64,000 nucleotides of DNA from Eutypa lata (taxonomy: Eukaryota; Ascomycota; Sordariomycetes; Xylariales; Diatrypaceae), in the NCBI GenBank assembly GCA_022661535.1, contig JAKULF010000010.1, positions 2,046,001 to 2,110,000 of the forward strand, in the 5' to 3' direction. The position numbers and the translations under genes were made by a program. Shown in pieces: positions 45,214 through 57,069 of the stretch; the stretch's first letter is position 1, and the number at the start of each line of letters is the position of its first letter. The notes beneath the pieces are model-generated. The model saw only the letters and a program-made list of their open reading frames with translations. It made no database searches and was not told where the DNA came from.

Positions 45214-47264
45214 GAATTGAAGATGTGATTTGGGTTGGAAACTGAAGAACTAAGAAATCAAACAGGAAACAATGTTGGGATAGAAATAGTCCCTCCCCCG
45301 CAGTTGTGCCTCAAACATCATTGATTCCCAGCTTAAGGAGGGTTGGGTAACACTAAAACCGCATGTTGGTTGCCCTTGCAGCCAGGCGGTGCTTATATTA
45401 TGATTTAATTCGACAGCATCAGGTAGGAAGCGCCGAGGCGAATCATAGTATGCCTTGGCCCCGCAGCGAACGGCCCGGATGGGTTACTGCTTTACCCGGA
45501 TCCGCTTAACAACGGCACGAAATATCGAAGGAGGGGCGGGGCAGCGACAGCGGGACAAGACAGAGCAAGACACGACAATATGCAATGTTCGTAGTTTACT
45601 AGAATCGAGCCTGTCAAAGTTTTAGTCTTCAGCGGCAGCTGTATTAATTCCTGTGAGAATATCAGCTAGTTTTCACTTCCAAATGTTCAACTATAGCTAT
45701 AAAGATTAGTTTGACATCGGTATCGATAAAAGGTTAGGCCTACCTATTGGCGGGGAAATAGTGTTGTGGAGTAAAGTCCAATGGGACCTTATGTACATCT
45801 AAAGAGTCGTGAAATATTTACATTGCTGTTATTGGCTAAGAAAGGAAAAAATTAATTGCTTCTTAACCTTGTTAACATGAAGCTATCAGGCCTCGACAAT
45901 CATCGTCGAGGGAGCATGTACAAGAGTAAAAATTGTCTGAATAGACCCGGCTTGCTAAGATAAGCTTACGGATTGCCTTATATTTATGGCAATTCCTAGA
46001 TATAAAACTGTCCGTGACTGCACAAGTAGTCCCCTATAGATAGGGGCCCCTATTTATAGGGTGGCCGCTGTCTGCTCTTCCTCGCGCAAGCCACCGATGG
46101 CTACATAATAAACGTGGACCTTCTGAATAGTGTGTAACTGACTGGAAGATGAGGCCTAGCAAGATTTAGAGTAACGTACTGATTACGGGGAGCCTGTTCT
46201 CCTTGGTAACCCTATCGAGCTAAGTCCCTTAGGTACAACACAACGGTGTATGTGTAACGGGACAGAATCCGAGGACTATGCCACTACGCCACTAGTACAG
46301 GCAAAGGAAAATGTTGATAGCTCTGGTGCCTAAGCATCTTGCAAGGCCTAACATAGTCACAGTTAGTGTCGTGACAGTATGCTACTGTTAATGGTCTTAT
46401 AGGTGTTCTTTGTCATTTTCTAGTACACTTAAGGTGATAAATATGCATTTGGCAGCACTACTAGATCGCTGTAGCCGAAGTGTGGGTTCAGCATGCATTG
46501 GGAACCGAATCGATCAGGTATCGCAGGTTCCCCACGACGATAGTGCATGTGTAACTGGAAAAGGTGGAATGTTGCGCAAGCAATAAAATGAATAATTCTC
46601 CATAAGAAACCTCGGGACATTGCCATGGTGGTTTGAAGAGTACATAGCAATGGTATGTATAGATTACATGAAAAATCAATACGATAATTCAACTTTCACG
46701 ATTGAGAATTATATAAATATGCTTTAAGGAAATCCAAAGCTCGTATATAAAATAATGATTTAAGAATATTATATACTCGCTGAAACTTGGGAACATATTT
46801 GAATAGTTTCACCATTTATTTTCATATTGTGTAAAATAATACGTATCGTAAAGGAATACTTCAAGTAAAGTACCATCATCACTATTCCCTCAAATAAATA
46901 CCAACAAATCAATCTGATTACAAATAAAGGTTATTCAACTGCCTTATCCAACTCCCGATATCTCGGGCAGTGTTCAAGTGCCGAATCTAAATATCTTTCA
47001 TAAAACATATATTGCACATAAGCGGCTCCCGACACGTAAAGAGGGGGGAATTGACAATACGTTATTAAACCTAAGGAGGCCCTTACTATCTCTGATGAAG
47101 CTCTAGAAAATGGTGAGAGGAAAAGAGCTATCTACGTGCTATAGAGAGGCCACCCCTATATCCCCACCCTCGAGCTCCCATTGGACCTATTCTGTGACAG
47201 GTATTGTGATGTAATTCCAATGGCACTAGCACTCATACTTGAAGAGTTGTAATGTTCATAATGT
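45214..47264. other. Intergenic spacer with paired hairpins
   Basis: A 2-kb spacer. At 46031-46046 and 46047-46061 two short inverted repeats abut (CCCCTATAGATAGGGG then CCCCTATTTATAGGG). No gene was supported. Confidence 0.45.
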
Positions 47265-48065
47265 TCATAGATACCTCCGAGTAGTATCCACAATATGTTT
47301 CACCAGAGCCTCCGGATGCGAGACATACGGAAAGTGCATGCCCGGGATCGTCCCGATCGGGATTCCGGCCTTCGCAGCAGTGATAATGTTATCGATGAAC
47401 GACTGTGTCGCCGTATCCCCACCAACAGTCCAATCCAGCGGTCGCTTCTTCAAGTCTTCTTCCCCAGTGGGCGCAGACGACGGTAGAGTAAGGGGGTAGC
47501 CGCGGGCCCAGCGGAGATAGCCCTTCCGCAGCCTGGCGTGGGCCTCCTCGCCCAGCGCATGCCATGCCGTCAAATCGGGACCGAATATGTGCTTGAGCAT
47601 ATCTCCTTCCATGATCTTCACGATAGCCTCGTCTTCCATCTTAGCCAAATCGTTGAGGTTTTCCTTGGGATTAGCAGCCGTCGGAACTTCATGCGGCAGC
47701 CCGTTGCGCATGCGCTCGGGGTAGTCAGCCGCCAATGCAAGCACGGTCGCACCGCCTGAGCTGCAGCCCCAGAACGTAGCGTAGTCGATGTGCAGCTCAT
47801 CCAGGATGCTGATGACGTAGCTGGCCAGCTTCTGGGCAGTGACGTCCTGGTAAGTCTCCGGCGGGGCATCTGAAGACCTCGAAAATCCCGGCATGTCGAA
47901 TGTGGTGACCGTAAACCCCTGGGCGGCAATCAGGGACATGGGCTTGTCCATCATTTGGCACTCTCCCCATCCATCGGGGATAAGAACCACGTGGGGGCCG
48001 GACCCTTCTTGTTCGTAGTACCAGTTGATTCCATTCTTGTCTTTGAGAGTCGATCTTGTCCGCAT
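47265..48065 (-). CDS. Zearalenone-lactonohydrolase-like alpha/beta hydrolase (ZHD101 family)
   Basis: One exon of 266 codons, the same size as the 264-aa ZHD101 of Clonostachys. The full length follows that family closely as I recognise it: the RTRST opening, the YYEQEG stretch, DGWGECQ, FDMPGFSRS, VTAQKLASYVIS, the nucleophile elbow GCSSGG, WARGYP, LDWTVGG, and PGMHFPYVSHP. The catalytic triad is complete: Ser102, Glu126 (HEVPT) and His244. The substrate-contact Trp in WARGYP is also kept (Trp186). The characterised enzyme hydrolyses the lactone ring of zearalenone and thereby detoxifies it. It has no signal peptide, so it is cytosolic. It is divergent from a Zn2Cys6 regulator with a palindrome midway between. 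The natural substrate here may be another resorcylic acid lactone. No such lactone pathway (HR-PKS plus NR-PKS pair) is in the window. Confidence 0.92.
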   Translation of the reverse strand: MRTRSTLKDKNGINWYYEQEGSGPHVVLIPDGWGECQMMDKPMSLIAAQGFTVTTFDMPGFSRSSDAPPETYQDVTAQKLASYVISILDELHIDYATFWGCSSGGATVLALAADYPERMRNGLPHEVPTAANPKENLNDLAKMEDEAIVKIMEGDMLKHIFGPDLTAWHALGEEAHARLRKGYLRWARGYPLTLPSSAPTGEEDLKKRPLDWTVGGDTATQSFIDNIITAAKAGIPIGTIPGMHFPYVSHPEALVKHIVDTTRRYL

Positions 48066-48448
48066 GATGGCGATATTCAGGATGCAAAAATCTTGAAGTA
48101 ATGCACTTGTAAGTATTGATAGGTTGATATTCTAGCTATAGGATATACTTTGTAGGCACTTCAAGGGGCTTTTATACCTGCTCCTTAAAAAAGAGGGGCA
48201 TTGTGCTGATACAGTAGGACTCGTAGGACTTGGCGCGGTCAATTCCACCGCCGCAACGGCGGAAGCTCGGATACACGGCCGCAACAAAGTATGGGTGATC
48301 TCTAATTTCCTCTCCTCACATAGCATGATGGTCATCGTACTCCGCCGCGACACGGAAAGAAACCTAACGAATTATTCCTTTGGTTCATCTCTTCTAAGCT
48401 TTGACATCTCCTTTGACAACGCAACCCCTAGCTGATTGGTCGATAGAC
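48066..48448. promoter_or_regulatory. Divergent promoter between lactonase and Zn2Cys6 regulator
   Basis: A 383-bp interval separates two opposite start codons. At 48248-48262 it carries CCGCCG-CAA-CGGCGG, a perfect inverted repeat with a 3-bp spacer, centred at 48255 against a geometric midpoint of 48257. A second CCGCCG-N5-CGG lies at 48342-48355. Zn2Cys6 factors bind paired CGG triplets, so the adjacent regulator is the obvious candidate ligand. Confidence 0.65.
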
Positions 48449-50986
48449 ATGGCAGACTCGTCTCTCCCGGCTCACGACGCGTCACCGTCGGCGGAAGACA
48501 GGCCTGCACCAAAGAAAAGAAAGCTCCGGAAGGGCACAGCAAGCTGCTGGGAGTGCAAGCGGCGCAAGGTCCGATGCGAATTTGAGGCCCCTACATCCGC
48601 CGTCTGCAACGGCTGCAAGAGCCGGGGGACTAAGTGTACTAGCCAAGAAGAACCCGAAAGCGCGCCTGAGCGCGACAACCAGCAGATAGGGGCAAGGTTG
48701 CGTCGGGTGGAGTCATTGCTTGAGCATTTAACAGACCAGCTATCGACGCACATCAACACTCCTAGACTCCCAAATGACAATTCGGACTTAGTAGCCCGGA
48801 ACGGCCGAGACGTGTCTGACAATGGCCCGTCCCCATCAGCTTCAACTACCTATCGACATGGTCTCAACCCCGAAGTCGCCGGCACAACTGCAGCCCCTCT
48901 TGAACCCAGGGATTATGCCTTCCCAACCTGGCTTGACGATATAACAGTACTGTGTAACTCTTATTCTTGATTGGTTCTTAAGACGCTGAAGCTTACGTTG
49001 TGAAAGCATAACCGGAGGCCCGAGGCCATGACAGGACCAGATTTCCCTCTGGAGCCGTCCTTGTTAACCACGGTCATTAACCAGGACCAAAGTTTGAAAG
49101 AAGCGGGAAAATCCCGTGGCCTATCATTAGCTTTGTTCAGAGCATGGCCTAGTCCGAGCGACCTTGACTATATCCACAACATTTCTACCAACACCTCGGG
49201 ATCTAGCGGGAAGGTATACACTCACCATGCCTGTTTCTTAGGTCAAGACGAACCGTCACCACGTGATATGCTGCAGTATCCCCCAATGGGATTACATCCA
49301 GTATTAATGGCACGGAAGTTCCTGACGCTGGGTACTTACATGCAAGGGGTCGCTGGCCTGGATGCTAGGTATCGTGATATGATGTCTGATATGGTTGAAA
49401 CAGCTACTAGACTAGTTACTAGCAACGACGAGCTCGTCTGCTCACTTGAGGGTGTAGAATGCATCATGATCGAGAGCCTGTACCATCACAATGCGGGAAA
49501 CCTCCACCGCGCGTGGCTTGCGGCACGCCGAGCAATGGCGATAGCGCAGATTATTGGCCTGTACCGTCCACCTAAATGGTCGTCACTGAAGGTCCTCGAC
49601 CCTGAGGCCCGGGCACGTATTAGCCCCGGAAGCTTGTGGTTTCGGGTGGTTCACGCAGACCGCTACTTCTCACTGATGTTGGGTCTACCGCAAGGCTCGT
49701 CAGAAAATAGCTTCGCGACCCCGAAGGCGCTGGAGAGCTGCGACCCTTTCGAGCGCCTAGAACGCATGGCTGCCGTCGTCGCCGGTCGCATCTTGCAGAT
49801 CCGAGACACGAAATTACGCGATTTTGACACGACATACAAGATTGACGAACTGCTGCTGGAGGCATCGGAGTCCATGCCAACTGAATGGTGGTCGACTCCT
49901 GACCTGGCTAGTGACGAAAACACGACCGTCCGCAAAGCTATCAGGATCATGGGCCAGGTAATGCACTTCAACCTGCAGGCACATTTGCACCTACCGTATA
50001 TTCTTGATTCCTCGGATGACCCCAAATATGATTATAACAGAATCACTGCTGCCCACGCAAGCCGCGAGCTGTTGCTCCGCTTTGTTTGTTGTGGCAGTAA
50101 TGATGTTACCATCTTCCATTGCAGTGGCCTCAGTTTTCATGCGTTTATCGCCGGCACAGCGCTGTGTCTGGCTCATGTTTATGCAAACCGACGCCTAATC
50201 GACGGTGATGGTAATAACAGCAGCAGCAGCAGCGTACACCGTTGTCTCACGCGCCGTCGCCGCAACGATCGCGACATGATACAACGCGTGCTAGAGAGTG
50301 CAGAACATATGGCTGGTATCAACACAAACCCTACGGCCTCCAAGATTGCTACCGTCCTGAAGCACTTACTCGCTATTGAGGCCGAATCTGCTAGCGGCAT
50401 CAGCTACAATACCTCCTTCAATCGAGGAGCTGAAGGGGAGAAGCTAGAATATGGCGGTGAGGTAGATGACAGTACAGGCGCTCTGCACATTCATCTCCCC
50501 CATTTTGGAATTATCAAGGTTGAACGGAGCAATTTTCCCGCATCTATCTCAGGAGATCCTTCCTTGCCCAAAGAAGATGCTTCTTCGGCGGCAGATCCAG
50601 AATTGTGTGGCCTTGATACATCGTTTCTGGACTTCCCGTTGCCGCTTGGGCAGCTGGGACAATACGGCCGACAGTCTCCCATCGCCCAGAGTGATCAAAC
50701 GGGTGGTCGCAACGAAAATATGACAAGCAATCCAAGCGAGCAGGCCATCTCGACTCAGTTCGAAAGACAGATGCAGTCAGAACAGCGAATCGCACCAGCT
50801 GCTAGTAACAATGATGTCTTCACATTTACCAGCAGCGCCTTCCACAATACTCAGCTCCTCAGCTCGGGGCCGACTGTGAGCATGGACGAGTTAACTCAGC
50901 CGGATGCGCTTATAACAGCCTATGATAGCCTTGGGCAAGAGAAGGCGATATCTGATGTGGCTGATGAGGAGAACTGGATGTGGTAG
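48449..50986 (+). CDS. Zn2Cys6 transcription factor with fungal-specific TF domain
   Basis: The first ATG is at 48449. A basic nuclear-localisation-like PKKRKLRK precedes the binuclear zinc cluster CWECKRRKVRC-x9-C-NGCKSRGTKC (C-x2-C-x6-C-x9-C-x2-C-x6-C). A short coiled-coil dimerisation stretch follows (RLRRVESLLEHLTDQL). An intron then separates this from the main body. GTACTG at 48947 to AAG at 49006 keeps frame and gives 825 codons, though nearby donors and acceptors are possible. The body carries the middle homology region (HPVLMARKFLTLGTYMQG, NLHRAWLAARRAMAIAQIIGL, SLWFRVVHADRYFSLMLGLP) and an acidic C-terminus ending in EENWMW. Such proteins are nuclear DNA-binding regulators. The divergent arrangement suggests control of the lactonase gene and possibly of itself. 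Confidence 0.9.
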
Positions 50987-51114
50987 ACCGACCAGTCGAG
51001 ACCGCCTTACGGGTAACTTGACTCGATGTACTAAACCGGCCCGATGTCGAGTTTTTAACAGTCTCAGTATTGAAAATCAGGCCATAAAGGATTTTCATGT
51101 TCAAGATCAGCTTC

Positions 51115-51136
51115 CACGTGCCCACGTGTCCACGTG
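51115..51136. promoter_or_regulatory. Triple CACGTG array, 8-bp period
   Basis: CACGTG occurs at 51115-51120, 51123-51128 and 51131-51136, separated each time by two bases. This is the core site of Pho4/NUC-1-type bHLH phosphate regulators. It lies about 1.3 kb before the permease ATG and 130 bp after the regulator stop codon. Confidence 0.6.
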
Positions 51137-51921
51137 CAGACTTGTTTAATCGTACTAGCTTTTCGCATCTCGAAAATCAGGTTTGGTAACTAACGGCCCC
51201 CTCCTACGCTGTTAGTCGTACAAAGTCCAATAGATAAGGAGAAGTGAACTAATTGCGGTAGTCTTCCGGGGCACATATGATGATTGAGATCTAGTGGGTC
51301 TACAACGGCTATGCAACCTATGGACTATGACGCTAGGGGTACCTTATAAACTATTGCACAGCAGCAACGTAGTCAGGTAGTGGTTCATACGTCCCTTTAC
51401 TGCTCAGCTCAAGTTGGTGATGAGCTGAATTCGTACGAGGCGATGAAATGGGCCAGTAATCTTCGTCTCTGACAAGCAGATCTATACTCAATAACAAAAG
51501 CATGTGTCGATTAGGCTCTTGCCAATTGGTGCAGGCTTAGTAACACAGAGTACTACTCTGGAGGTGCCGAGTCAGTGGGTGCCTTACCATCGGATACACG
51601 ACATTAGGTTCGTCGCTGGGGTTTGAATGGAAGTCGTGGTCTAACACAAAATTCAGCTGAGACAGATCCTTTATTGCGTCAACGAAGTTCTCATTATAAG
51701 CGAACCTTAGTAAAAGTGACAAATGCCGATGCCAAATCTACTTATTATTATAGTTTCCCGATCGCACATGCGATAATGGAGTACAGCCACGCTTTATTCA
51801 ATGCCAAATGGGTTGCCTTTGGTCCCTTCCTTTATGGATCTCGGTCGGTGCGCTAAAACAACAGGCAAGGGACGACTTTGATACGACTCAGGTCAGATCT
51901 GTCAGAGCCAGTCTCTCCATA

Positions 51922-51929
51922 CACGTGGG
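51922..51929 (+). promoter_or_regulatory. CACGTGGG box
   Basis: A fourth CACGTG, with the GG flank favoured by Pho4 in yeast, 543 bp upstream of the permease start. Confidence 0.55.
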
Positions 51930-52471
51930 GGTTTCCAGAGATCCCATAGGGAGATGGGGTAGGACGGGGAACCTGCAGCCAAGCCCCGCCAAGAGCCTCA
52001 TTTGATCGTCAAAGCCGCCAATCCCTTCTAAGGGCCGCTACCAAGGACGTGCTAAGAATTGCTTGTTGAAACTAACCTTTGGCGAAGCTTTTAGAAGGCG
52101 CCACGGAGAGGCCTCGAAGCTCTGGGCGAAGCGCTATAGCAGGTACCTGGAACTTCGGTGATCTAAAATGGCAAGATATTGCAGTTGTACGTCTGCTCGT
52201 ACGTATTTTTGATGCAATGCATTAACTACCTTACAGCCTGACAGTCTACCTCAGGTAGTGGGTTGGTACTACGTAGTAGGAAGGTGTCCCGGTGCTAAAG
52301 GGAGGCTTTACACGAGCAATGTGACGGTGCGCTCCCGGCATAACTATAAACTTAAAGTGAGACTTTAAAAGCCACCTGGATTCCCTCTTTTCCCATCTCT
52401 TCTTTCCCTGAGACCAAGGCCTCCCCGTAAAGCACCAACGTCTGCTTCTTTTATCGTCAAGTCTCATCAAG

Positions 52472-54502
52472 ATGACGCAGCTTTACGAGTACAACTATAT
52501 ATTTGTCATTGGCACGTTGTTTGCCCTGCTCGATGCCTTCAACAATGGAGCAAGTGAGTTCACACTTCTAACACTTCTAACTAATCTACTCATCCTACAT
52601 ATAACTATGTGTGCTATTATACCACATCGAGAGAAAATTACTAACGATTTTGCGATTCACAGATGATGTAGCAAACGCATGGGCGACGAGCGTCTCGTCG
52701 AGATCCATCACGTACAGGCAGGCTATGGTGTTCGGCACTATATTCGAGATGCTTGGCGCCATCCTTGTCGGTGCTCGGACGGCCGACACCATCAAGAACG
52801 GCATCATTCCCAACTCGGCTTTCGGGGACAACGCCGGTGTACAGATGCTAGCATTCACATGTGCCCTTGCCGCGGCCTCGTCTTGGGTTATGTGGTGCAC
52901 GCGGCACTCTGCTCACGTATCGTCAACCTACTCCCTCATCTCCGCCGTCGCAGGTGTCGGCGTCGCAACCGTCGGTGCCTCCCAGGTTCAATGGGGTTGG
53001 AACGGGGGCAAGGGCCTCGGTGCCATTTTTGCTGGACTGGGCATGGCTCCTCTGATCTCTGCTTGCTTTGGCGCCATCATCTTCATGCTCATCAAGTATG
53101 TCGTGCACGTCAGGAAGAACCCCGTCCCCTGGGCCATCTGGACCGCGCCGTTCTTCTTCCTCATCGCCGGAACCGTGTGCACGCTCTCGATCGTCTACAA
53201 GGGCTCGCCTAACCTCCACCTAGACAAGAAACCTGGCTCGTATATCGCCGGGGTCACCATGGGCGCAGGCGGTGCCGTCGCCTTGCTATCAGCTCTCTTC
53301 TTCGTCCCATTTCTCTATTCTAGAGTCATCAAGAAAGACTACACAGTGGAGTGGTACATGTTCGCGTTGGGCCCTCTCCTCTTCACGCGCCCTGCCCCCC
53401 CTGACGCCGACCACGCCCGTATCAAGGTTCCCAACTACGCCGTAGTCCAGGAAGACGACCTGCCCGAAGTCGCCAGCTCCACGAAGTCCGTAGACGAGAA
53501 AGAAAGCGGCGGCGCGCCCGTGCAGATCTCTCTCGAGGAGAAGGAGAAGAAGCTCGCCGTGGCCGAGACGGGCCAACTGACCTACAAGCAACTCATGGCA
53601 CAAGGCGAGGAGCGGTTCCACGCGAAGCTGCGCCAGAAGCGCGGCCCGTTGGGCTGGGCCATGCGCGTCTTGCACAACAACCCCTTGGGTGCGGGTCAAG
53701 TCTACGAGATGCACAACATCCGAATCCTGTGCAGGCGGATCCCCGCGACGATCGTCGCGGGTGCGCTTTACGGTCTGCACTACGACATCCACGCAGCACA
53801 GACGGGCATCGCCGGTACTCCCGATGGCGAGCGCATGCTCCGCGTCTACCAGCACGCCAAGAAGTACCCCAACGAGGTCGAGCACACGTACTCGTTCGTC
53901 CAGATTTTAACGGCATGCACGGCGTCCTTCGCCCACGGCGCCAACGATATCGGAAACTCGGTCGGTCCCTGGGCCGTCATCTACGCTGCCTGGTCGACGG
54001 GCGACACCCAGGCCGCCAAGTCCAATGTCCATGTCTGGCAGCTTGCCGTGCTGGCCGCGACTATCTCGATCGGTCTTATCACCTACGGTTACAACATCAT
54101 GAAGGGTAAGTCAAATATCATGTTATAATTCACCATCATATCCACCCTCATTTTTTTCTTCTGATTCTTCATACCGTCTAAACGAACTTCGCTGACTCTG
54201 AACTTCCTCATATAGTTATGGGTAACAAGATCACCTACCACTCTCCCAGCAGAGGCTGCTCGATGGAGATGGGCGCCGCCATCACGGTGCTCGTGTTCTC
54301 CCAGTTCTCGCTACCCGTGTCGACATCAATGTGCATCACGGGAGCCACGGTTGGCGTTGGACTTTGCAATGGCACATTTAAGGCTGTTAATTTCCAGCGG
54401 GTTAGCCTTTTGCTCTTAGCCTGGATCATGACAATCCCCATCGCTGGTATGCTGGGTGGTGTACTCATGGGTCTATTTCTCAATGCTCCTCACTTCCTCT
54501 AG
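52472..54502 (+). CDS. Pho89-type phosphate permease (PiT/PHO4 family)
   Basis: Three exons, 52472-52553, 52663-54105 and 54216-54502, give 603 codons. The duplicated PiT signature is present in both halves: FNNGANDVANAWATSVSSR, which spans the first intron, and HGANDIGNSVGPWAVIY before the second. Many hydrophobic helices flank a charged cytosolic loop of about 150 residues (the EEKEKKLA region), the usual topology of Na+/phosphate or H+/phosphate symporters (yeast Pho89, Neurospora PHO-4). It imports inorganic phosphate at the plasma membrane and is known in Neurospora to be induced by NUC-1 on phosphate starvation. The four upstream CACGTG boxes fit the same control here. Splice sites are GTGAGT and GTAAGT, both canonical. 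Confidence 0.95.
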
Positions 54503-57069
54503 TGTAGGGGTGTTCTATTCATACATACCACCACGCAGGGTACGTGGCAAGGAGGAGTTAAAAACTGGGATCTCATGTACTAGACTTTTGCATGGCATGA
54601 TACAAGATACATCGCGATATATTTGAGACGCAAGTATATGATTTTAAAATACGAAAGGTTGAACCTTCCTTAATGAAAATAATTATAATACAACTTGTGG
54701 TGTTATTGATTAAGCATGACCTTATATATATATATCTTATGCTTGTCATATTTCCCCTTTCTTTATTCTCGCCCCACATTCCCTTGCCCATTAAAATGTG
54801 AGCTGGGGTAACATTTTGTGCGGCTCAGAAATCTGACTTAATGCGTTAGAAGTGCCCAGTTAGTTCAAGCTACAACATCGTTCAATTATGGCATGTGGCT
54901 AGATATTTGCAAAGGGGGAGAGAGTTTGATTCCAAACTCTGCATAAGGCTGTTTCAAGGCAAGTTGTCTGGATGATAGGAGCCCTGCTCGGATCATTTAC
55001 TTGCTAATAAATAGTTGAAGCATGTATGACAGCATCAGATATGGAAATATCCACTCGTGAATGTGGTCAGCAGTGCAAATAGTGCTACACTAAACTCGAC
55101 AAGTCTTCATATTTGTAAACAAGAAGAACGGAAAATGTCGGGTTGAGATACGCGAGGCTTCACCTTGCAGTAGGAGTGCAACTGCGGGCAGGGGTCAATT
55201 GAAATCATGATGCTCCACTTCCATTACGTCCTATCTATGAAGGCGAAATTTAATAATACTATGGTCAAGCAATGGTAGTCGATCTCAGGAAAAATAGTCC
55301 TATCAGACAGCGGGTTGCCATAGACGGCAAGTTAGTTGATTGGACAGATCCAGGTACACAGGTAACGCAAGATTGGATTCGTCTTCAAGAAATCCGAGGT
55401 GACGGCTAGGTATAAGATAATTTACATACATGTCATTAGGTATTACCCGTATTGGCATAAAATGATATCAATAATTGGTCCTTTATTGATCTAAGGCTCA
55501 GTGGCAGGGTTACCATAGGGGTTACCAAGGGCTGTCACATGGAAGCCTTCAGTCTCCTGACATGGCTCTTATAAAATGTGGTTTCGTCCACCATGTACAC
55601 AGATTTCTAGGTTTCAAATATATATAGTTGTGGGATATTTGGTGGGATAGCAAAGTAGTAGCTTAGGGCCACCAGGTCAAACAGAGGAATTCAGTACAGA
55701 CGTCACCATTCCAGCGTTTGTAGCCAGAATGGCACCTATGTAGCTAGATGTTTCCGACCTAGATTCCTGACAATACATCAAGCTTCCTGAGACCGGAAAT
55801 ATGACCCCTAACTCTTCACAATAGTTAATTTATAGACAGTTGCACATGACCTGACTACTTCAGCTATCCCATAACATTTATCAGCTTGGTATATCATTCC
55901 ATCATGAAGCTTCTGGTACACACTATCTCTCTGCACAGGCTCCTTATGCAAAGTTGTTGGCACACGCATGTGACTAGTGGCTATAAGAGATCTATGTAAC
56001 TAACAGTTAATGAACCAATGGTTACTGCTAATGAATATGGTATGTGTACTTAGTCATAAAGACTCTGAAAGAGCAACCACATAGATTCCATGAAGCTCAA
56101 AGCAGTAATTCAATAACATGAGACCTTCCAACGGACGGTGAATACCAGTCACGGGGTTTCATTGCCTATTCCTACGTGATACCGAATTATTCAGAATTAC
56201 TGTGTATGGCTTTAACAATCGGCCGTCGATGTGTAATATGTAGACCTGCATGGTAGCTTCTGTTAATGCGGGTCATGCTCGTGAAGCTTCATACAGGTCC
56301 GCATATATTTCGCTGCCTAGGGAGATGCGTACAAATAGTTGGAACAACAATTTAGGCATGATACAATCAAAACACGAGACAGATTTCCATAATTCGTCTG
56401 TAGTTGATCAGACGAGTGAGCTGCAACAGCTATTATCTTGTTGATGACACATTATATATCATATCTCTGACTCAGACTCACTGTATCACTACTTGTAAGT
56501 TGCATCGAATCCTATGTTGTATCTTTATGATATCACCCGTGATACCAGCTTCGTTGTTAAACGTGGTGTTTACCTAAGGCGTTGCTTTGGTTAGTCATTC
56601 CTACCCTTCTTACCCACGGACCAAAACAAACAAACGAACAAAGGAATTGTTTTTTTTGAATTCCCACCAATTCCTGAGTCATCGATTTTCCTCACGAAGC
56701 CCATCTAGTGACTCTTTCCATTTCTTTCCCCCTACACGGTTTCCTTCTCCGTTCTGGTTCTCTCTTGTTTCCTCCATCATCAGGCCGGATCCTAAGACCA
56801 TTCCATTTCGTCATTCACTCATTAAGTAAACCGCATTTAGTTGACCACCATTCTCTACAACAGCAGGAAAGAAAACCAAGAAGCTGTATAAGACACTCAT
56901 TTAGTTCCTCAGCCAAGACCAAGTGGGTTCTCAGAACCGTGTTGTACGTTGCCTCTTTCCTCTACTCTTGATTTCTTCCCGGCGACTCCTCTGACTTGGA
57001 TACTAGACTCCATATTGGGCAACTCCGTAGTACACTGCAAAGTTAAACTTAATCATCTGCGCATTCAAA
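54503..57069. other. Gene-poor spacer and AA11 gene promoter
   Basis: About 2.5 kb without a recognisable gene. The last 500 bases are CT-rich and probably contain the promoter and a long 5' leader, possibly with an intron, for the LPMO gene. Confidence 0.5.

Larger units (their letters stand above)
50987..52471. promoter_or_regulatory. Intergenic/promoter region upstream of phosphate permease
   Basis: A 1.5-kb spacer with no supported gene. It contains three CACGTG boxes at 51115, 51123 and 51131, an additional CACGTGGG at 51922, and CT-rich leader sequence just before the permease start. Confidence 0.55.

Noticed and set aside
53289..53885. 198-codon minus-strand frame within the phosphate permease
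   Set aside because: It is leucine/arginine-rich antisense of the cytosolic loop and has no independent start context or domain.
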